Of a stretch of DNA of 64,000 bases, positions 11,138 through 23,594 are shown in pieces (position 1 is the stretch's first letter; every line of letters begins with the position of its first letter). The stretch is from the NCBI GenBank assembly GCA_947311845.1, contig CAMZMU010000049.1:9716730-9780729 (forward strand). The letters are read 5' to 3'. This DNA comes from Poa pratensis (taxonomy: Eukaryota > Streptophyta > Magnoliopsida > Poales > Poaceae). A program made the translations under genes and the position numbers. The notes beneath the pieces are model-generated. The model had not been told where the DNA came from. It saw only the letters and a program-made list of their open reading frames with translations, and ran no database searches.

Positions 11138-11941
11138 CTGAATTCGCGGTCTTTTCTTTTGGTAGAAAAGTTTTCTTCCATGTCTTCATTCGGTCGTTGT
11201 CACGCTCGTATATGATATGTTTGTGTAGCTGGAGGAATCGTTGGAAGTATATATAAACATATAGCATCCAGGCCCACGAGGTCATAGGCGCCCACGAGGC
11301 TACGTCAAGAAACCACATCGATCAGGCCAATAAGAAATTGGAAGGACAAACATATAGCATGCACGCCCACGAGGCTACGCTGCATGGCCCATACTTTGGG
11401 TGGGGGCACGTACACTCCACGCGTCTCAGTCTCTCAGACCTGGACCCTCCTACGGCGGCAAAGATCTAGACTTATTCACGGGTATGGCGATTTTGTACTC
11501 ACCGATATTGCCTGATCATAAAGATAAGTCAGGATAGGATATTATGCCAGCTTCAGATCGGTGATCGAACAATGCGCCCATTCGGTGTATGGAACCAAAT
11601 GGAATGGAATGTTATGGTTCTATTCTATGGGAATGGGATCGTTCCGTTTCTATGTTTGGTAGGTGGGAAAATAGAATGAGCCTACGTTCAGTTAGAGAGG
11701 TAGAATGACAAATAATCAAGAAAAATTAATCTAGTTTAATAATTAGCATCTGGCACTACCTTCTACATATTCGCAATGATCAACGAAATACTATCATCCA
11801 AATCTACCATTAACTTTTACACATATATACCTCTTATAAAACAAAACCCCACTAAGATGTATTAATTATTTTCTATCTCAACATGCAAGTTATCCACATC
11901 ACTCACTATTTTAGCCAATCAGTTGTCCATGTCATCTCTAC
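11138..11941. other. No gene recognised
   Basis: No supportable gene. A short phrase (GCCCACGAGGCTACG) recurs at 11290 and 11366, suggesting a local duplication. Confidence 0.4.
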
Positions 11942-12227
11942 TACTCCCTTCATTCCGGTTTATAGGATGTATTTGGCAAATCTCTAGAACCTAGGTGAAT
12001 GGGGATTGGCCATGTAAAATCTATCTCTTCAATATTTCAACCAATTAGCACTCTCATATTTAATGCCTACATTAATTAGGGAAAGGCTAAACCCAATCAG
12101 TTTTCATGTTGTTCTTGGGAAAGATCAAAAGCCAACATTAACTGCTCGTAATTAATGCTAATTGTTGCTTATTCTTGGAAAAACCTGGTTTTGGTATTGC
12201 ATCTTATAAACCGGAATGGAGGGAGTA
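11942..12227. mobile_element. Stowaway-like MITE (286 bp)
   Basis: The ends TACTCCCTTCATTCCGGTTT and AAACCGGAATGGAGGGAGTA are inverted repeats with TA at both borders. The interior is AT-rich and non-coding. Confidence 0.88.
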
Positions 12228-13161
12228 ATAATAATTAATAATAATACATCTTTCATGCAACCTATCCATGTCATATTTTTCAGTCATATAATTGTCCATG
12301 TCACTCATATTTAGTCCTCAGCCATTTGACAATTTTACACAAATTAAATTTAGTGTCTCGAATTGTGATCAACTGAATCTTGACAATTGAATATTTCGTG
12401 CATCACATACCCTTTTTATTTACATAAAATAATTTCTTATAGAGATTTCTGCTGCAACGTGCGGGATATTTTTCTAGTTAGCAATCAATTTCCAAATCGA
12501 CATTAAATTTGACTTCTCCCGAGTCGCTCGTCGTTTAGTTCGCCTGCTAGCTAGCCGCGCAGCCGTCGCCCGGTCGCCCTGCTACCTTTCGTCCGCCACC
12601 GTTCCACTGCCATTCGCCGCCGCGGCCGTGGTTGTCTACTAGGACCTCCCTGCTACTTCCGTCTACCATCGTTCCGCCTTGCCGCTAGACCGTCCTCGCT
12701 GGCTAGATAGGGAGGGAGAAACAAGCAGGGGGAGGTTTGGATCGGGGGAGAGAGATACGAGAAAACAAAGTTGGGGAGAGAGAAGCGCAACGAGGTGATT
12801 CCACCGATTTGGGGGAACGGTAAAATTCCATATCTGGTGGGTTCTAGTTCCGGATTCCTACCAAACACAAGAATTAGGCCCAAGTGCATGTAAGACCCGT
12901 TCCATCCGACCCCATGACTCAAAACACAAAAAAACATCTCCACGATGCTCCCAATATACGGTTCGGTAACTGTGTCAGATGGGCGCTATTTAGAGCGCCG
13001 ACACATGTTGCCGGCCTAATAGGACTGGCTGCTCCCAGCAGTGACCCCAAATATGTTTTTTTAAATGGTTTTGAAACATGAATTTAAATGAAACGATGAT
13101 TTTTATTGAAAATTAATCAAAATTTTACAAATTTAAACGAAATTGAAAGTAAACCCTAAAT
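12228..13161. other. No gene recognised
   Basis: An AT-rich part (to about 12480) is followed by a GC-rich tract (12480-12720) with only short frames. No family features were seen. Confidence 0.35.
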
Positions 13162-13873
13162 CTAGTGGCGCATTTGGCTCCGGCCTTGAGAAACTTGGAT
13201 AGGACTGGTCGGCGGTGAAGGTGGCGGCGGCGCCAGGGACATTTCGATCACCGCCTGCATGTCGATCCACTAGTCGGCCTCGTCCCCGAGCACCTCCTCC
13301 AGTATCGGGTCGCCCACTATGCCCGGTTGCCGCACGTACATTTTCTGCAGCGTTAGTTTCGTCGAAATCCACCTACATATCATCACTCGATAAACCACTT
13401 GTCAGGTGGCTTGCAATCCTCAGAGGTATATAGGGAAGAAGTTGTGGAGGCGGCAGTCGTACTCCACCTTCAGCATGACGTCCCAATAGGGCGACTACAT
13501 GGAGTACATGGGATCGCGCCTTCCCGGTGAGCGGTGGTGCCACCGGGCTTTTGACAATGTTGCTCGTCCAACCGTCCAGTAGGCAGCAATCGTCTGGCGC
13601 TGGAATGTTGTTGCACAAGTGGTTATGCGCCTTCTGGACTGTCATCAGACGACAGCCGTCAGGCGTGTAGGACAGGAGCGGTGGATATGGAGGAGGAGGT
13701 GGCGGCGCGCGTGACGAGGTTGCCTACTCCTTGTGTCTCTGCTCGCAGCGGTGCGCCTCGCGGTGAAGCGTGTGGGCCGCGCTCTGCTGGCGGTGAAGGT
13801 CACGGTCGAACTGCTTGCCACGATCGCTCTGCAGGCGGTGAAGCTCACGATCGCTCTCGTGGCGGCCATACAT
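13162..13873 (-). pseudogene. Decayed ORF of unknown function
   Basis: Read on the minus strand from ATG 13873, a long frame runs with stops at several points. The N-terminal part is charged and helical with repeated Asp-Arg and Leu-His pairs (such as RELHRLQSDRGKQFDRDLH). A Pro-rich linker follows, then after a frameshift near 13500 a segment with VEYDCRLHNFFPIYL and KMYVRQPGIVGDPILEE, and the frame ends at TAG 13162. In-frame stops occur in at least four places and the net length is not a multiple of three. It looks like a once-real protein, perhaps transposon-associated. I do not recognise the family. Confidence 0.45.
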
Positions 13874-14084
13874 GCTAGCGGTGATTTTGTTGCGACGAAG
13901 TGTGAGAGGGGAGATGGCTGATGTTGAGAACTTTGTTGAGAGAGGAGGCTAGTGCGCGCGCCATTTCAAATCCAACCGGAGGAGCGAAGGTGGGTGGCGC
14001 CCATTAACGCCGAGCACCTGTCCCTGGCGTACATTCATTTCGGTAGCTGATTAAAGCCGATCAGACTTCTGAACCTAAGCCATG

Positions 14085-14332
14085 TTTGCTGTATCAAATA
14101 TCAGCTAATGGATCACATGGCAGTCGGTAACTGATTTTTTGAAACTACATACACCGGAATCTTCATTTTTAAACTTAGCAGTATTTGTAAATTTCTGAAA
14201 ATTTTCGAAAAAAAATCCTGCTTAGAGGACACTAGTACTGATTGGATCATTTAAACCCAAATCGGAGGCTGAACAATGAAATTTGTGTGGTGCAATCAAT
14301 CCTACATTGTAGTTTATAAACCGTGTGCAACG
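14085..14332 (+). repeat. Left half of an older repeat, split by copia
   Basis: This segment and 27419-27480 were contiguous before the copia element inserted. The joined sequence resembles 52330-52640, sharing AGCCATGTTTG, AATCCTGCTT, AGGACACTA and AACCGTGTGCAAC in the same order. The family is unnamed. Confidence 0.6.
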
Positions 14333-14337
14333 ATTTT

Positions 14338-14527
14338 TGTTAGAATAGTTAGTTAGTTTCATGTTTATCATGTTGTACTGCCCATCCGAGATATAAGGAT
14401 CGAGGCTTATCTTTCTATCACGTGTAACCATCGAGATGTAAATCCTTTTGAGGTTGTTGGTTAAACCTCCTATATAACACGCACGGTGTGCCCTCAACAG
14501 GGTACGACACCTTAACCCCAAATCACA
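14338..14527 (+). repeat. copia 5' LTR
   Basis: A 190-bp TG..CA repeat that matches 27228-27413, with one extra GTTA near its start. Confidence 0.95.
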
Positions 14528-14540
14528 TGGTATCGGAGCC
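14528..14540 (+). promoter_or_regulatory. copia primer-binding site (tRNA-Met)
   Basis: TGGTATCGGAGCC abuts the 5' LTR. It differs by one base from the usual plant copia site TGGTATCAGAGCC, the complement of the initiator tRNA-Met 3' end. Confidence 0.88.
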
Positions 14541-14587
14541 TGTTCCTCCCAAAACACATCTAGCCAAATCGATCTAAGATCGCTACC

Positions 14588-15540
14588 ATGTCTTCCTCCT
14601 CCTCCAACACCTCGGCGCCAAACAATCCGTTCGACAGCCCTGTCACCGAGAGACTCAGAAGAATAACTATGTTCTGTGGCTTACCCAAGTCCTCCCTGCA
14701 ATCCGTGGAGCACGGCTTGAGGGCTTCCTCGATGGATCACGCAAGCAGCCACCAAAGGAGATCATCATCAAGAACGGCGACACCACCACCAAGGAGGAGA
14801 ACCGGACTACGGTGTCTGGGTGGCGAAGGACCAGCAGGTCCTGAGCTTTCTCATGTCTTCCCTTGCACGGGAGAACCTGCTGCACACCGCCAACTCCCAC
14901 ACATCGGCGATGCTCTGGGAGACACTCCAGGAAATGTATGCGGCCAGATCGCGTGCCCACACCACCAACACCCGCATCGCCCTCGCCGACGCCGAGAAGG
15001 GCACCAAAACCATGGCGGAGTATGTCGTCGTGATGAAGAGCTTGGAGAACGAGATGATCTCTGCCGGCAAGTACCTCGATGACGAGGACATGGTCTCCTA
15101 CACTCTCGCCGGTCTTAAGGATCCGGAGTACAACTCGTTGGTGTCCGCCGTCCTCGCCCGCGAAAACCCGATCACGGTGAGCGAATTATACCAGCTACTC
15201 CTATCTTATGAGAGTCGTCAACAGATGCTCCGTGGCGCGTATGCGCGATCCTCTACCAATGCCGCCATGCGCGGTGTCCGTGGTCACTTTGGTGAGCGCG
15301 GACCAGGTGGTCGCGGAGGACAACAAGGCGGGCGTGGCTACAACAAGGGCGGCGGCCCAGGCGTCTACGACAACAACGGTGGCCGCTACAACAGTGGCAA
15401 TGGCCGCGACCGCGGTAACTTCAACAACAACAACAACCGCGGCCGAGGCCGTGGCAACAACAGCGGTGGTGACCACGGTGACCGCCCACGGTGCTAGCTC
15501 TGTTTCGTCTATGACCATGTGGTCCAGGACTGCTGGTACC
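14588..15540 (+). pseudogene. copia gag (capsid and zinc knuckle), broken
   Basis: Structural polyprotein of the retrotransposon particle. It starts at ATG 14588 and shifts frame at about 14680 and again near 14815. It then reads on through a helical capsid segment (LWETLQEMYAARSRAHTTNT and following) and a Gly/Asn/Arg-rich RNA-binding tail. A CCHC zinc knuckle spans 15492-15533 (C-x2-C-x4-H-x4-C), but its second position is a TAG stop (15495-15497), most simply a CAG to TAG change. The knuckle's usual Gly before His is Asp. Confidence 0.85.
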
Positions 15541-15628
15541 GCTACGACCCGACTTCGTTCCTCAAGAGAGGACTACTGCTGCGGCCACCTACAACAACTA
15601 CAACTATGGCACTGAGAATCCATGGCAC

Positions 15629-16757
15629 ATGGACACCGGCGCCACCGACCACATCACTAGAGAGCTGGAGAAGCTCCATGTCCGTGACAAGTATCATGGC
15701 AATGATCAAGTCCACACCACTAGCGTTGCAGGTATGGATATTACTCGCATTGGTCATTCATCTATTTCAACTCATGATCAAAATCTTCATCTAAACAATG
15801 TTTTACATGTTCCTGATGCAAGCAAAAATCTAATCTCTGCTCATCGATTTGTTCATGATAACAATTTGTTTCTTGAAATTCATCCAAAATTCTTTTGTGT
15901 CAAGGATCATGTCATGAGGAAAAGTCTGGTTGACGGTCCAAGTAAGGGTGGCCTATATCCCCTCCCGATTCATCTGCATCACCACCATCCAAATAGGCTT
16001 TCAGTGCCACCAAGCCATCCCATGAACGTTGGCACAGCCGCCTAGGTCACCCGGCCTCTTCCATAGTTCGTCAAGTTATTAGCAAGAATAAACTTCATTG
16101 TTCTAGTGAGAATGATATTTCTGTTTGTGAGGCGTGTGAAAAGGCTAAAAGTCACCAATTGCCTTATTATAGGTCCACTAGTATTTCTCATCACCCATTA
16201 GAGTTTTTTTTCTCCAATGTATGGGGTCCGGCCCCAGATTCTTTTGGCAACAAAAATTATTATATCAGTTTTATCGATGATTTTAGCAAGTTTACATGGA
16301 TCTATCTCATCAGACATCGTTCTGAAGTTTTTCATATATTTCATGAATTTCAAGCACTTGTTGAACGCCGCTTTGGATGGAAAATTATTACGATTCAATC
16401 CGATTGGGGGGAGAATATGAGCGCTTACACTCTTTCTTCAAAACCATTGGCATTACTCACCACATCTCATGCCCACATGCCCATCAGCAGAATGGATCTG
16501 CTGAAAGAAAGCATCGCCATATCGTTGAAGTTGGTCTCTCCCTTCTTGCTCGAGCATCCATGCCCTTGAAATATTGGGATGAAGCCTTTATAGCTGCGGT
16601 TTATTTGATTAATCGTCTCCCCACCAAACTCTTAAATTTTTCCACTCCTTTAGATGTGCTCGAAAATACTACAGCAGACTATGCTTCCTTACGCATTTTT
16701 GGGTGTGCTTGCTACCCTAATCTTCGCCTGTTCAATGCACGCAAACTTGAATTTTGA
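15629..16757 (+). pseudogene. copia protease and integrase, broken
   Basis: The aspartic protease active site is visible as MDTGATDHI at the start. A GAG-pre-integrase zinc-binding segment follows near 16020-16160 in a shifted frame (ending SVCEACEKAKS). The integrase core then reads FIDDFSKFTWIYLI and, after another frameshift at about 16410, HAHQQNGSAERKHRHIVE and YWDEAFIAAVYLINRLPTK. Frame changes at about 16045 and 16410 and a stop at 16757 inactivate it. Confidence 0.87.
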
Positions 16758-17499
16758 TCCACCCAATGTGTTTTCTTGGGATATAGCAATATTCACAAGG
16801 GTTTCAAATGTCTTGATATTAAAACAGGCCACCTATATATATCCAGAGATGTTATCTTTGATGAAGCTCTCTTTCCCTTTGCTAAAGTCCATGCTAATGC
16901 CGGCATGCGATTTTCGGTTTGAACTCTTGTTACTCCCACCTGAATTACTCAATCCTGACAATTCGATCATGGGGGTGAAAAACATGATGATCAAATTGCG
17001 ACTAACAATCCTGCTAATGGTACTTGTGAGCCTTCTTGTGTGCCTACAGGAAATAGAGAAGAAAACGGCGCTGCAACGTGTCTGCATGTGCATGGCACGG
17101 AAGCCCAGGGTCGTTCGCAAACGACAGAGACAAGATCGTCTCGGGATCGTCAAAACGCATCGACCGGATTGCCTCAAACCGCGCGCAGATCCTCTCCAAC
17201 CACCCGCGGCGAATCGGAAGCCGCCACCTGATCGCAGTGACGCGGCACACCACACGTGGGCGGGCCCCCTATGCATGCCGACAACCCGTCCACGGGATCC
17301 TCTGCACCGCCTTCGCCTCCACCAAGCGGCCACACAAGGGCCACGGGATCCCCTGCGCCTCTCGACAGCGACATCGAGGCAGATTCGCCTGCAGGCAGCG
17401 ACATGGACATGGATCCACCTGAAGATGGCGATCCCGATGCAGATTCGCCTGGGTCTTCGACAGGTGCCGGATCTTCTGCAGCACAAAATGCTGTGGTTC

Positions 17500-18616
17500 C
17501 TCATGTGCAGCGTGCGCAAACGCGACTTCATAAGGGCATAGTTCAGCCCAAGAAATTCACGGATGGCACCGTCAGGTATGACAAGAAATTCAAAGTCACA
17601 AATGGTATAATCAGGTATGGAAACTTTGCTGCTACAGGAGAACCGAAAAATTTAGATGAAGCTCTAAAAAATAAAAAATGGAAAGATGCAATGGGTGAGG
17701 AGTATGATGCGCTAATTGCAAATAAAACATGGCACTTAGTTTCACCGCAGCTTGCTGGTAGAAATATTATAGATTGTAAATGGGTATACAAAATTAAAAG
17801 AAAAGCTGATGGAAGCATAGATAGATATAAGGCCAGATTAGTTGCCAAAGGTTTTAAACAAAGATACGGTATTGATTATGAGGACACTTTTAGTCCAGTA
17901 GTCAAGGCAACAACTATTCACATTGTATTATATGTTGTTGTATCCAGGGGTGGAGCTTACGACAGCTAGATGTGAAGAATGCGTTTTTCCATGGCGTTCT
18001 GGAGGAAGATGTCTACATGAGACAACCACCTGGGTATGAAGTCAAAGGAAAGGACAATTACATCTGCAAACTTGTTAAAGCCCTGTATGGCCTAAAACAA
18101 GCCCCAAGAGCTTGGTTTTCTAAACTGAGCACGAAGTTACAAGCACTTGGCTTTCAACCGTCCAAGGCCGATACCTCATTATTCTTTTATTCTAAAGAAA
18201 AAATTACCATCTTTGTACTTATTTATGTTGATGACATAATTGTTGCTAGTTCTTGTCAGAAGGCGACTGCAGCACTTCTTCGAGACCTTCAAGAGGAGTT
18301 TGCCCTAAAGGATCTAGGCGATGTACACTACTTCTTGGGCATTGAGGTGAAGAAGGTGAAAGAGGGTCTACTACTACACAACAGAAATATGCTTCGGATG
18401 TGTTAAAATGAGTAGGTATGACAAGTTGCAAGCCTACTAATACACCTATATCTACTAGTGAGAAATTATCTGCATTTGTGGGGTGATACTCTTGGATTAG
18501 AGGATGCCACAAAATATAGAAGTATTGTTGGTGCATTGAAATATTTGACTTTCACAAGACCAGATATTTCCTTTGCTGTTAACAAAGTATGTCAGTTCTT
18601 ACATGCACCAACCATA
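17500..18616 (+). pseudogene. copia reverse transcriptase, broken
   Basis: The polymerase begins around [19 protein letters not shown] and [20 protein letters not shown] (frame 17256-17969). It continues in another frame at 17972-18406 with the catalytic YVDD box. A low-complexity linker (about 16960-17500) precedes it. The frame is broken near 17945 and again near 18400. The domain then stops at 18616, where the gypsy element inserted within the codons for APTI/VHW. Confidence 0.9.
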
Positions 18617-20162
18617 TGATACCCACAAGTATAGGGGATCGTTGAAATCTTAAATGTGTAAGTATAGTATCGATCCCACGAGGAGTAGAAGGTATAAGTT
18701 ATTTATCCTCTCAAATAAGAGTGTCACTTCCCTTATTATCTATGCACTAGACAAACTAAAATGATTAAATGATGCAATTATTTTTGGGTTTTTGGTGTAG
18801 AGTTTGCAATAAAGTAAAAATGCAGCAGATAAATAGTAGCAGGTGAAAGCTCTCAAAGAGAGAAAAGCCCAATCCTCTATGCAGCAAGAGGACAAGCTCA
18901 AGTGTGTGTTTCTTATAAGTGGAGAACGTTCCCAGGGGCTACCTAGACTTCATGGCATAAATATTTCTAGAACAACAAAGTAGCATTTTGTCAAGTTTTA
19001 ATCTTCTTAGGACGGAGCCATTATTAGGTATGGCTAAATAAATATACTAAACCTCTTATGATGGATCTTGTGGCCAACTAAATGACTGCACAAGAGTTAT
19101 TAAGATATAAATCCCACCATAGCATTACACTCTAAGGTCCCCGATATTAATCCCCCATAAAGTAACTTCATAATTCGGTCTCAGGTTTACATGTCCTCCC
19201 AAGTCTCCCTCACTCCATTACACTATGGTGTTCTCCTATGAGCCCATCTAGGTGAAGTGATGTGCAGTCGACGTTCGCACAACACCATCATAGAATTACA
19301 TAAAAAGATAAACACTAGACAAAATACCAACACATGTTATATATAGATCATTGCCAATCCATCCTATGCCCCCAGGAACATGAGAGAACTACTCACAACG
19401 TGAAGACATGATATGATTCAGTGGTATAAATGATACAACACAATCTGAAATTATAGTCTCACCACAAAACAATGACAAGTAACTAATCATACACAGGTAG
19501 AATACCACTTAAACAATAGCTAGGGTTCAACAATCTCAAACTATGAGGGGGATGAAGTGGATCACGAAGATGGTGATGGAGATGGTGCAGGTCTTGACGT
19601 TGGTGTTGATGGAGACTCCGGAGGGGGGATGGAGGAGCCTACCGGAGGTGATTCCGGCAGCGTTTCCCCCTCCGATCATCTCAGCGGCAGCCTTCTGTCT
19701 TCTGTTTCGTGTGTTTCGTGTTTCTCCGCCGCCTCCCGCGAAACTCCTCGGGGGACTATTTTTATAGTCGGTTTTAGGTCAAGACGAAGCCACGGAGACG
19801 AAAACGGACGGCATCGGAGCCACGAGGGGGAAAAGGAGGTGCCCCAATTTGGCCGCGTGGGACCCACCAAAATCCTCCTCGGACTTCCTTTCGTGCGCTT
19901 CCTTGGCTCCTACGCTTTGTTCCTTCCAAAAAATGATCCCCGTAAAATCTCAGGTCATTTAGACGTCGTTTGGGTCCCTGAAAGTCAAAAACATGGAAAA
20001 AGGGGTTTTCTGGTTCTGCAGGGTTAATTCCAAATAAATGGGGAAACTGTGAATTATCCCTAAAATCATTATAAAACATAAATATAACCCATATATGATG
20101 CAAATAAGTTGGAATATCAAGTAATAAAATGTAAAGTTCATGTATGCATTTTACATGCATCA
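18617..20162 (-). repeat. gypsy-type element 3' LTR
   Basis: About 1.55 kb. On the element's own strand it starts TGATGCATG and ends GGGTATCA. It matches 25096-26653. Confidence 0.93.
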
Positions 20163-20164
20163 AC

Positions 20165-20180
20165 ATCCCCAAGCTTAACC
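20165..20180 (-). promoter_or_regulatory. Polypurine tract of gypsy-type element
   Basis: On the minus strand GGTTAAGCTTGGGGATGT runs into the 3' LTR. The purine-rich GGGGAT section is the expected second-strand primer. Its core recurs four more times in the interior. Confidence 0.65.
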
Positions 20181-23100
20181 AATACTCGTCCTCGAGTATG
20201 AAGGTGATAAAACTAACATGGACTTTGCATTTTAATACTATCAATGGATATCAAAGATGATTATTATTGCTACATAGAGTCAAATGATTCATTCTTCAAA
20301 GGAGTAGCAATATACAAGATAGATTATGAAGTGATATCAAATATTCAATGTAAGGATGTTCAATGATAATTCACAAAGTGTAACATAGAAGAAAGTACTA
20401 TGGTCCAAATGTATGCATAATGAAAAGTAAAAACATCCTATAATGGTCATAGAGTATTCTTGCAAATCTGAATATAAAAGGTGGACACATTGGAAAGATA
20501 TATAAATAAGTAGAGGTAAAGCATGAATAAGTTTCATCTAACTTCCAAACACTTCTACTTAAGTTAATGCTTGCAATGTGGTAGTCATTGGTGTGGAGCT
20601 CTCATTACCCCTATCATAGCATCTTGAATGATTAATGTTTAAAGTGAAAGCAAATATGAGTGGTGTGCTTGACAATGTATTGGTTGAATGTCTCATGTCC
20701 CTTGAATACAAGTACCTACACCATGTGTTACTCACTTTGGTCCACAAAGTAAATTCAAATAAAGGTCATTGCAAGTAATAATAGTATCATCAAGAACTGC
20801 ACTGGGGTACCTCTTGCCCCTTGACATGAACAAGCCCATGTCAAAACAACAAGACAAACAGACAATGAACAATCTCAGCACTCTTTTATTTACTATGGGT
20901 ATAGCTTTTTATTATGAGGTGCATCACTGAATGAACATTATGGTTATGCTGTAAATTTCCACCATGAATGATGCATGGCTTAGATTAGCGGCCCAGCATT
21001 TCTCTAACCATTTATACAAACTCTTTGAACTTACTAAGTATCCACATTCATTTCACCCATGATAGGCATCCATAAACAAAAGTACATGACATCAACTAAA
21101 TATAAATAAGTGCAATGTTGAAAGCTTGCCATGTGACAGCACATATGGGCTAACTCCCAACCAAAACTATTGTCAAGCCCACAACTTCATAATTTTAATC
21201 ACAATGGTTCATGCTTATTAAGTGCAATAAAAGTAAATTGTGCATCAAGTTCGTGAGAGCTTTTTAACCAATTTTCCCATAACAATCAATAACATAAGCA
21301 TTTAATTCAAAGTAGATAACACAATATAACATGATAAACATACTGGAATAGCATAAAGCTAATAGGTAGATATGGTGGACTCACTGGAAAAACTTTGGTT
21401 GAAGGTGTTGGAAAACAAGTTTTTACTTGTTGAATTTTTGGGCTAGCAAAGGGAGAAAGTTGACCGTCTAAATGCATGCATAAGTGTCCATAGAACTAAT
21501 CAATCCATGTTAAACAAAGTAAAGTAAATTCACATAAACATGTAAAAGATAGCTCTTGAAAACACTTGCAAATTAACTCATTAAAAGCACATGAATCATG
21601 CAACTATATGTATCTTTTGAATCAACTCAAACATCCCTATCCCAATATTTTAATAGCATCCAACATAATTCAACCCAAATTTCCAGTAGCTCTCTCATAT
21701 ATAAATGATAGTGGTGGTCTATAACAAACCGAAATAAAAAAGCAAAAAAAGACGCTCCAAGTTTATGCGATAAAGTGCATTGATCGAAAAACAGAAGTTA
21801 GACGTGTGCAAACCGAGAGTGTGTTGGTCCAGTGGGGTTGTCTTCACATCCCCAAGCTTATGGTCTTCACCATCCTTGGATAGCTCTTGGTGCATCTCCT
21901 CTAATCCCTGTGAAAAAACTTCAAAACACCGTTTCTCCCATTTCTTTTCTGTGGGGTGATATTAGTAGTGATAACAAATATTGCTTGCTGCATAAAATCC
22001 TTACAAAAATTCATATGAATGTCCAGAAAGTGTATAATGTTGTATGCCTACTTATAAACTCAATTGGATCAAAAAGATTCAAGTTAAAAGTTCAAAGAAT
22101 GCATCAAACAAAATGGGACAGAATCTGTCCAGAAAAACAGCAGCAGCAAAACGCATTTTTCTACCCTACTTAAATATGTCGAAAAATTCTGAAAAAATTC
22201 ATGATTACAGAGGATGAAAAGTTGCAACTACAGTTAAAATATCAGCTCATTCGGAGTTACAGAATAAAATGAAAAATCATACCGTGCACAGATTCGTGCT
22301 GGAATAAAATCTCCGAATAATAGCAACTTTTTCAAACCAAAACGGGTAAAACTTGGCACTTTATTAAAAATTCCAGAAACAAAACTAAAAACTAAGTCTC
22401 TTGTTACAGCAAGAGGACACAAAGAAAATCAAAAAAAAACAACCGGGTTGCCTCCCGTAAAGCGCTTTCTTTATAGCCATATAGCTAGGCTTACTTACTT
22501 GGTATCAAGATGGTTGGAGTGAGGTGGCTTGGCATCCCCAAGCTTGAGTTCTTGTACTTATTTGATACATGTAGGGTGAGCCTAGGGGTAACATCCCCAA
22601 GCTTGAGTGTTTGTCCCTCTTGATCTTTGTTCATCACCCTCAACTCTTCCACTTGACAATTCTCTTCACACAAAACTCATCATAAAACTTGATTAGAGGG
22701 GTTAGTGTCTCCATAAATTAAATCCACATAGGTACAGCAAAGACATATCATGATTTGATTCTAAACATTAACTATTGTTACTATGGTTGTGTATTGTTCA
22801 TTGATCAAAAGAACCACACAAAACACAAGTAATGAGGCTAATGCAAAATAAAGACAGAATCTGTCAAAAACTGGACAGCCCGTAAAGAGTGAATTTTCAG
22901 AGTCACTTACGTTGCTCAAATCAGAAAACTTTTAACTAATGAAATGCGTAATAATAACTGAAGATTGCTGTCGTAAAATTTCAGGTCAAAATTCCTTTTC
23001 TGTGATTTTTAACATTTTCCGCAGTGAAGCTAAGGAATCTGTTTTCTGGACAGCAAATCACTATTGTCTGATCCCACCTCTCAAAAGAGGTTATTCTTGC

Positions 23101-23594
23101 CATAAAGATGAAAAATAAGATACAAAGGTGATGTTACAGTAGTAAACAAGCACCTTGACTCAAAAACCAAAACTGAAACTGAAGATAAAAATCAAAAAGA
23201 AGCAAAAAGAACCAAGAAAGAATTCAAGAGAAACAAACAAGGAAGAAAGAAAATATTTTTGTTGTTTTTGATTTAGCACAAAGGCAAAAGAAGAAGCAAA
23301 TATATACAACATAAACACTCTTTTTATTTGGTTTTAGCTTTGGGAAAAGTTTTAATGATAGAGACTTTGCAATGGTTCCATTGGCATGAACAACACATGT
23401 TCAAGGTCGACCCCAACATCTCCATTACTCATCCTTCTCATTTACTTTCCCAAATTTTATATAAAGTGAAAATCTTAAACTAGCAATTAGATAACAGTAG
23501 GTAAAGTTGTTTCACATGTTTTCATGATATAAAGGTGTGCCCAAACTGAATAGGAAATGAAAGCATAAGGAGCACACCACAAAACATTAAACCA
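20181..23594. other. gypsy-type element interior without coding capacity
   Basis: AT-rich non-coding interior. It holds four further copies of ATCCCCAAGCTT together with the gag region (21848, 22534, 22593 and 24354), and a 15-base near-palindrome GGACAGAATCTGTCC at 22116-22130. No pol domain is visible in any frame. Confidence 0.7.

Noticed and set aside
15201..15518. Antisense ORF rich in Ala/Val over the copia gag tail
   Set aside because: It is the shadow of a Gly/Asn/Arg-rich coding repeat on the other strand.
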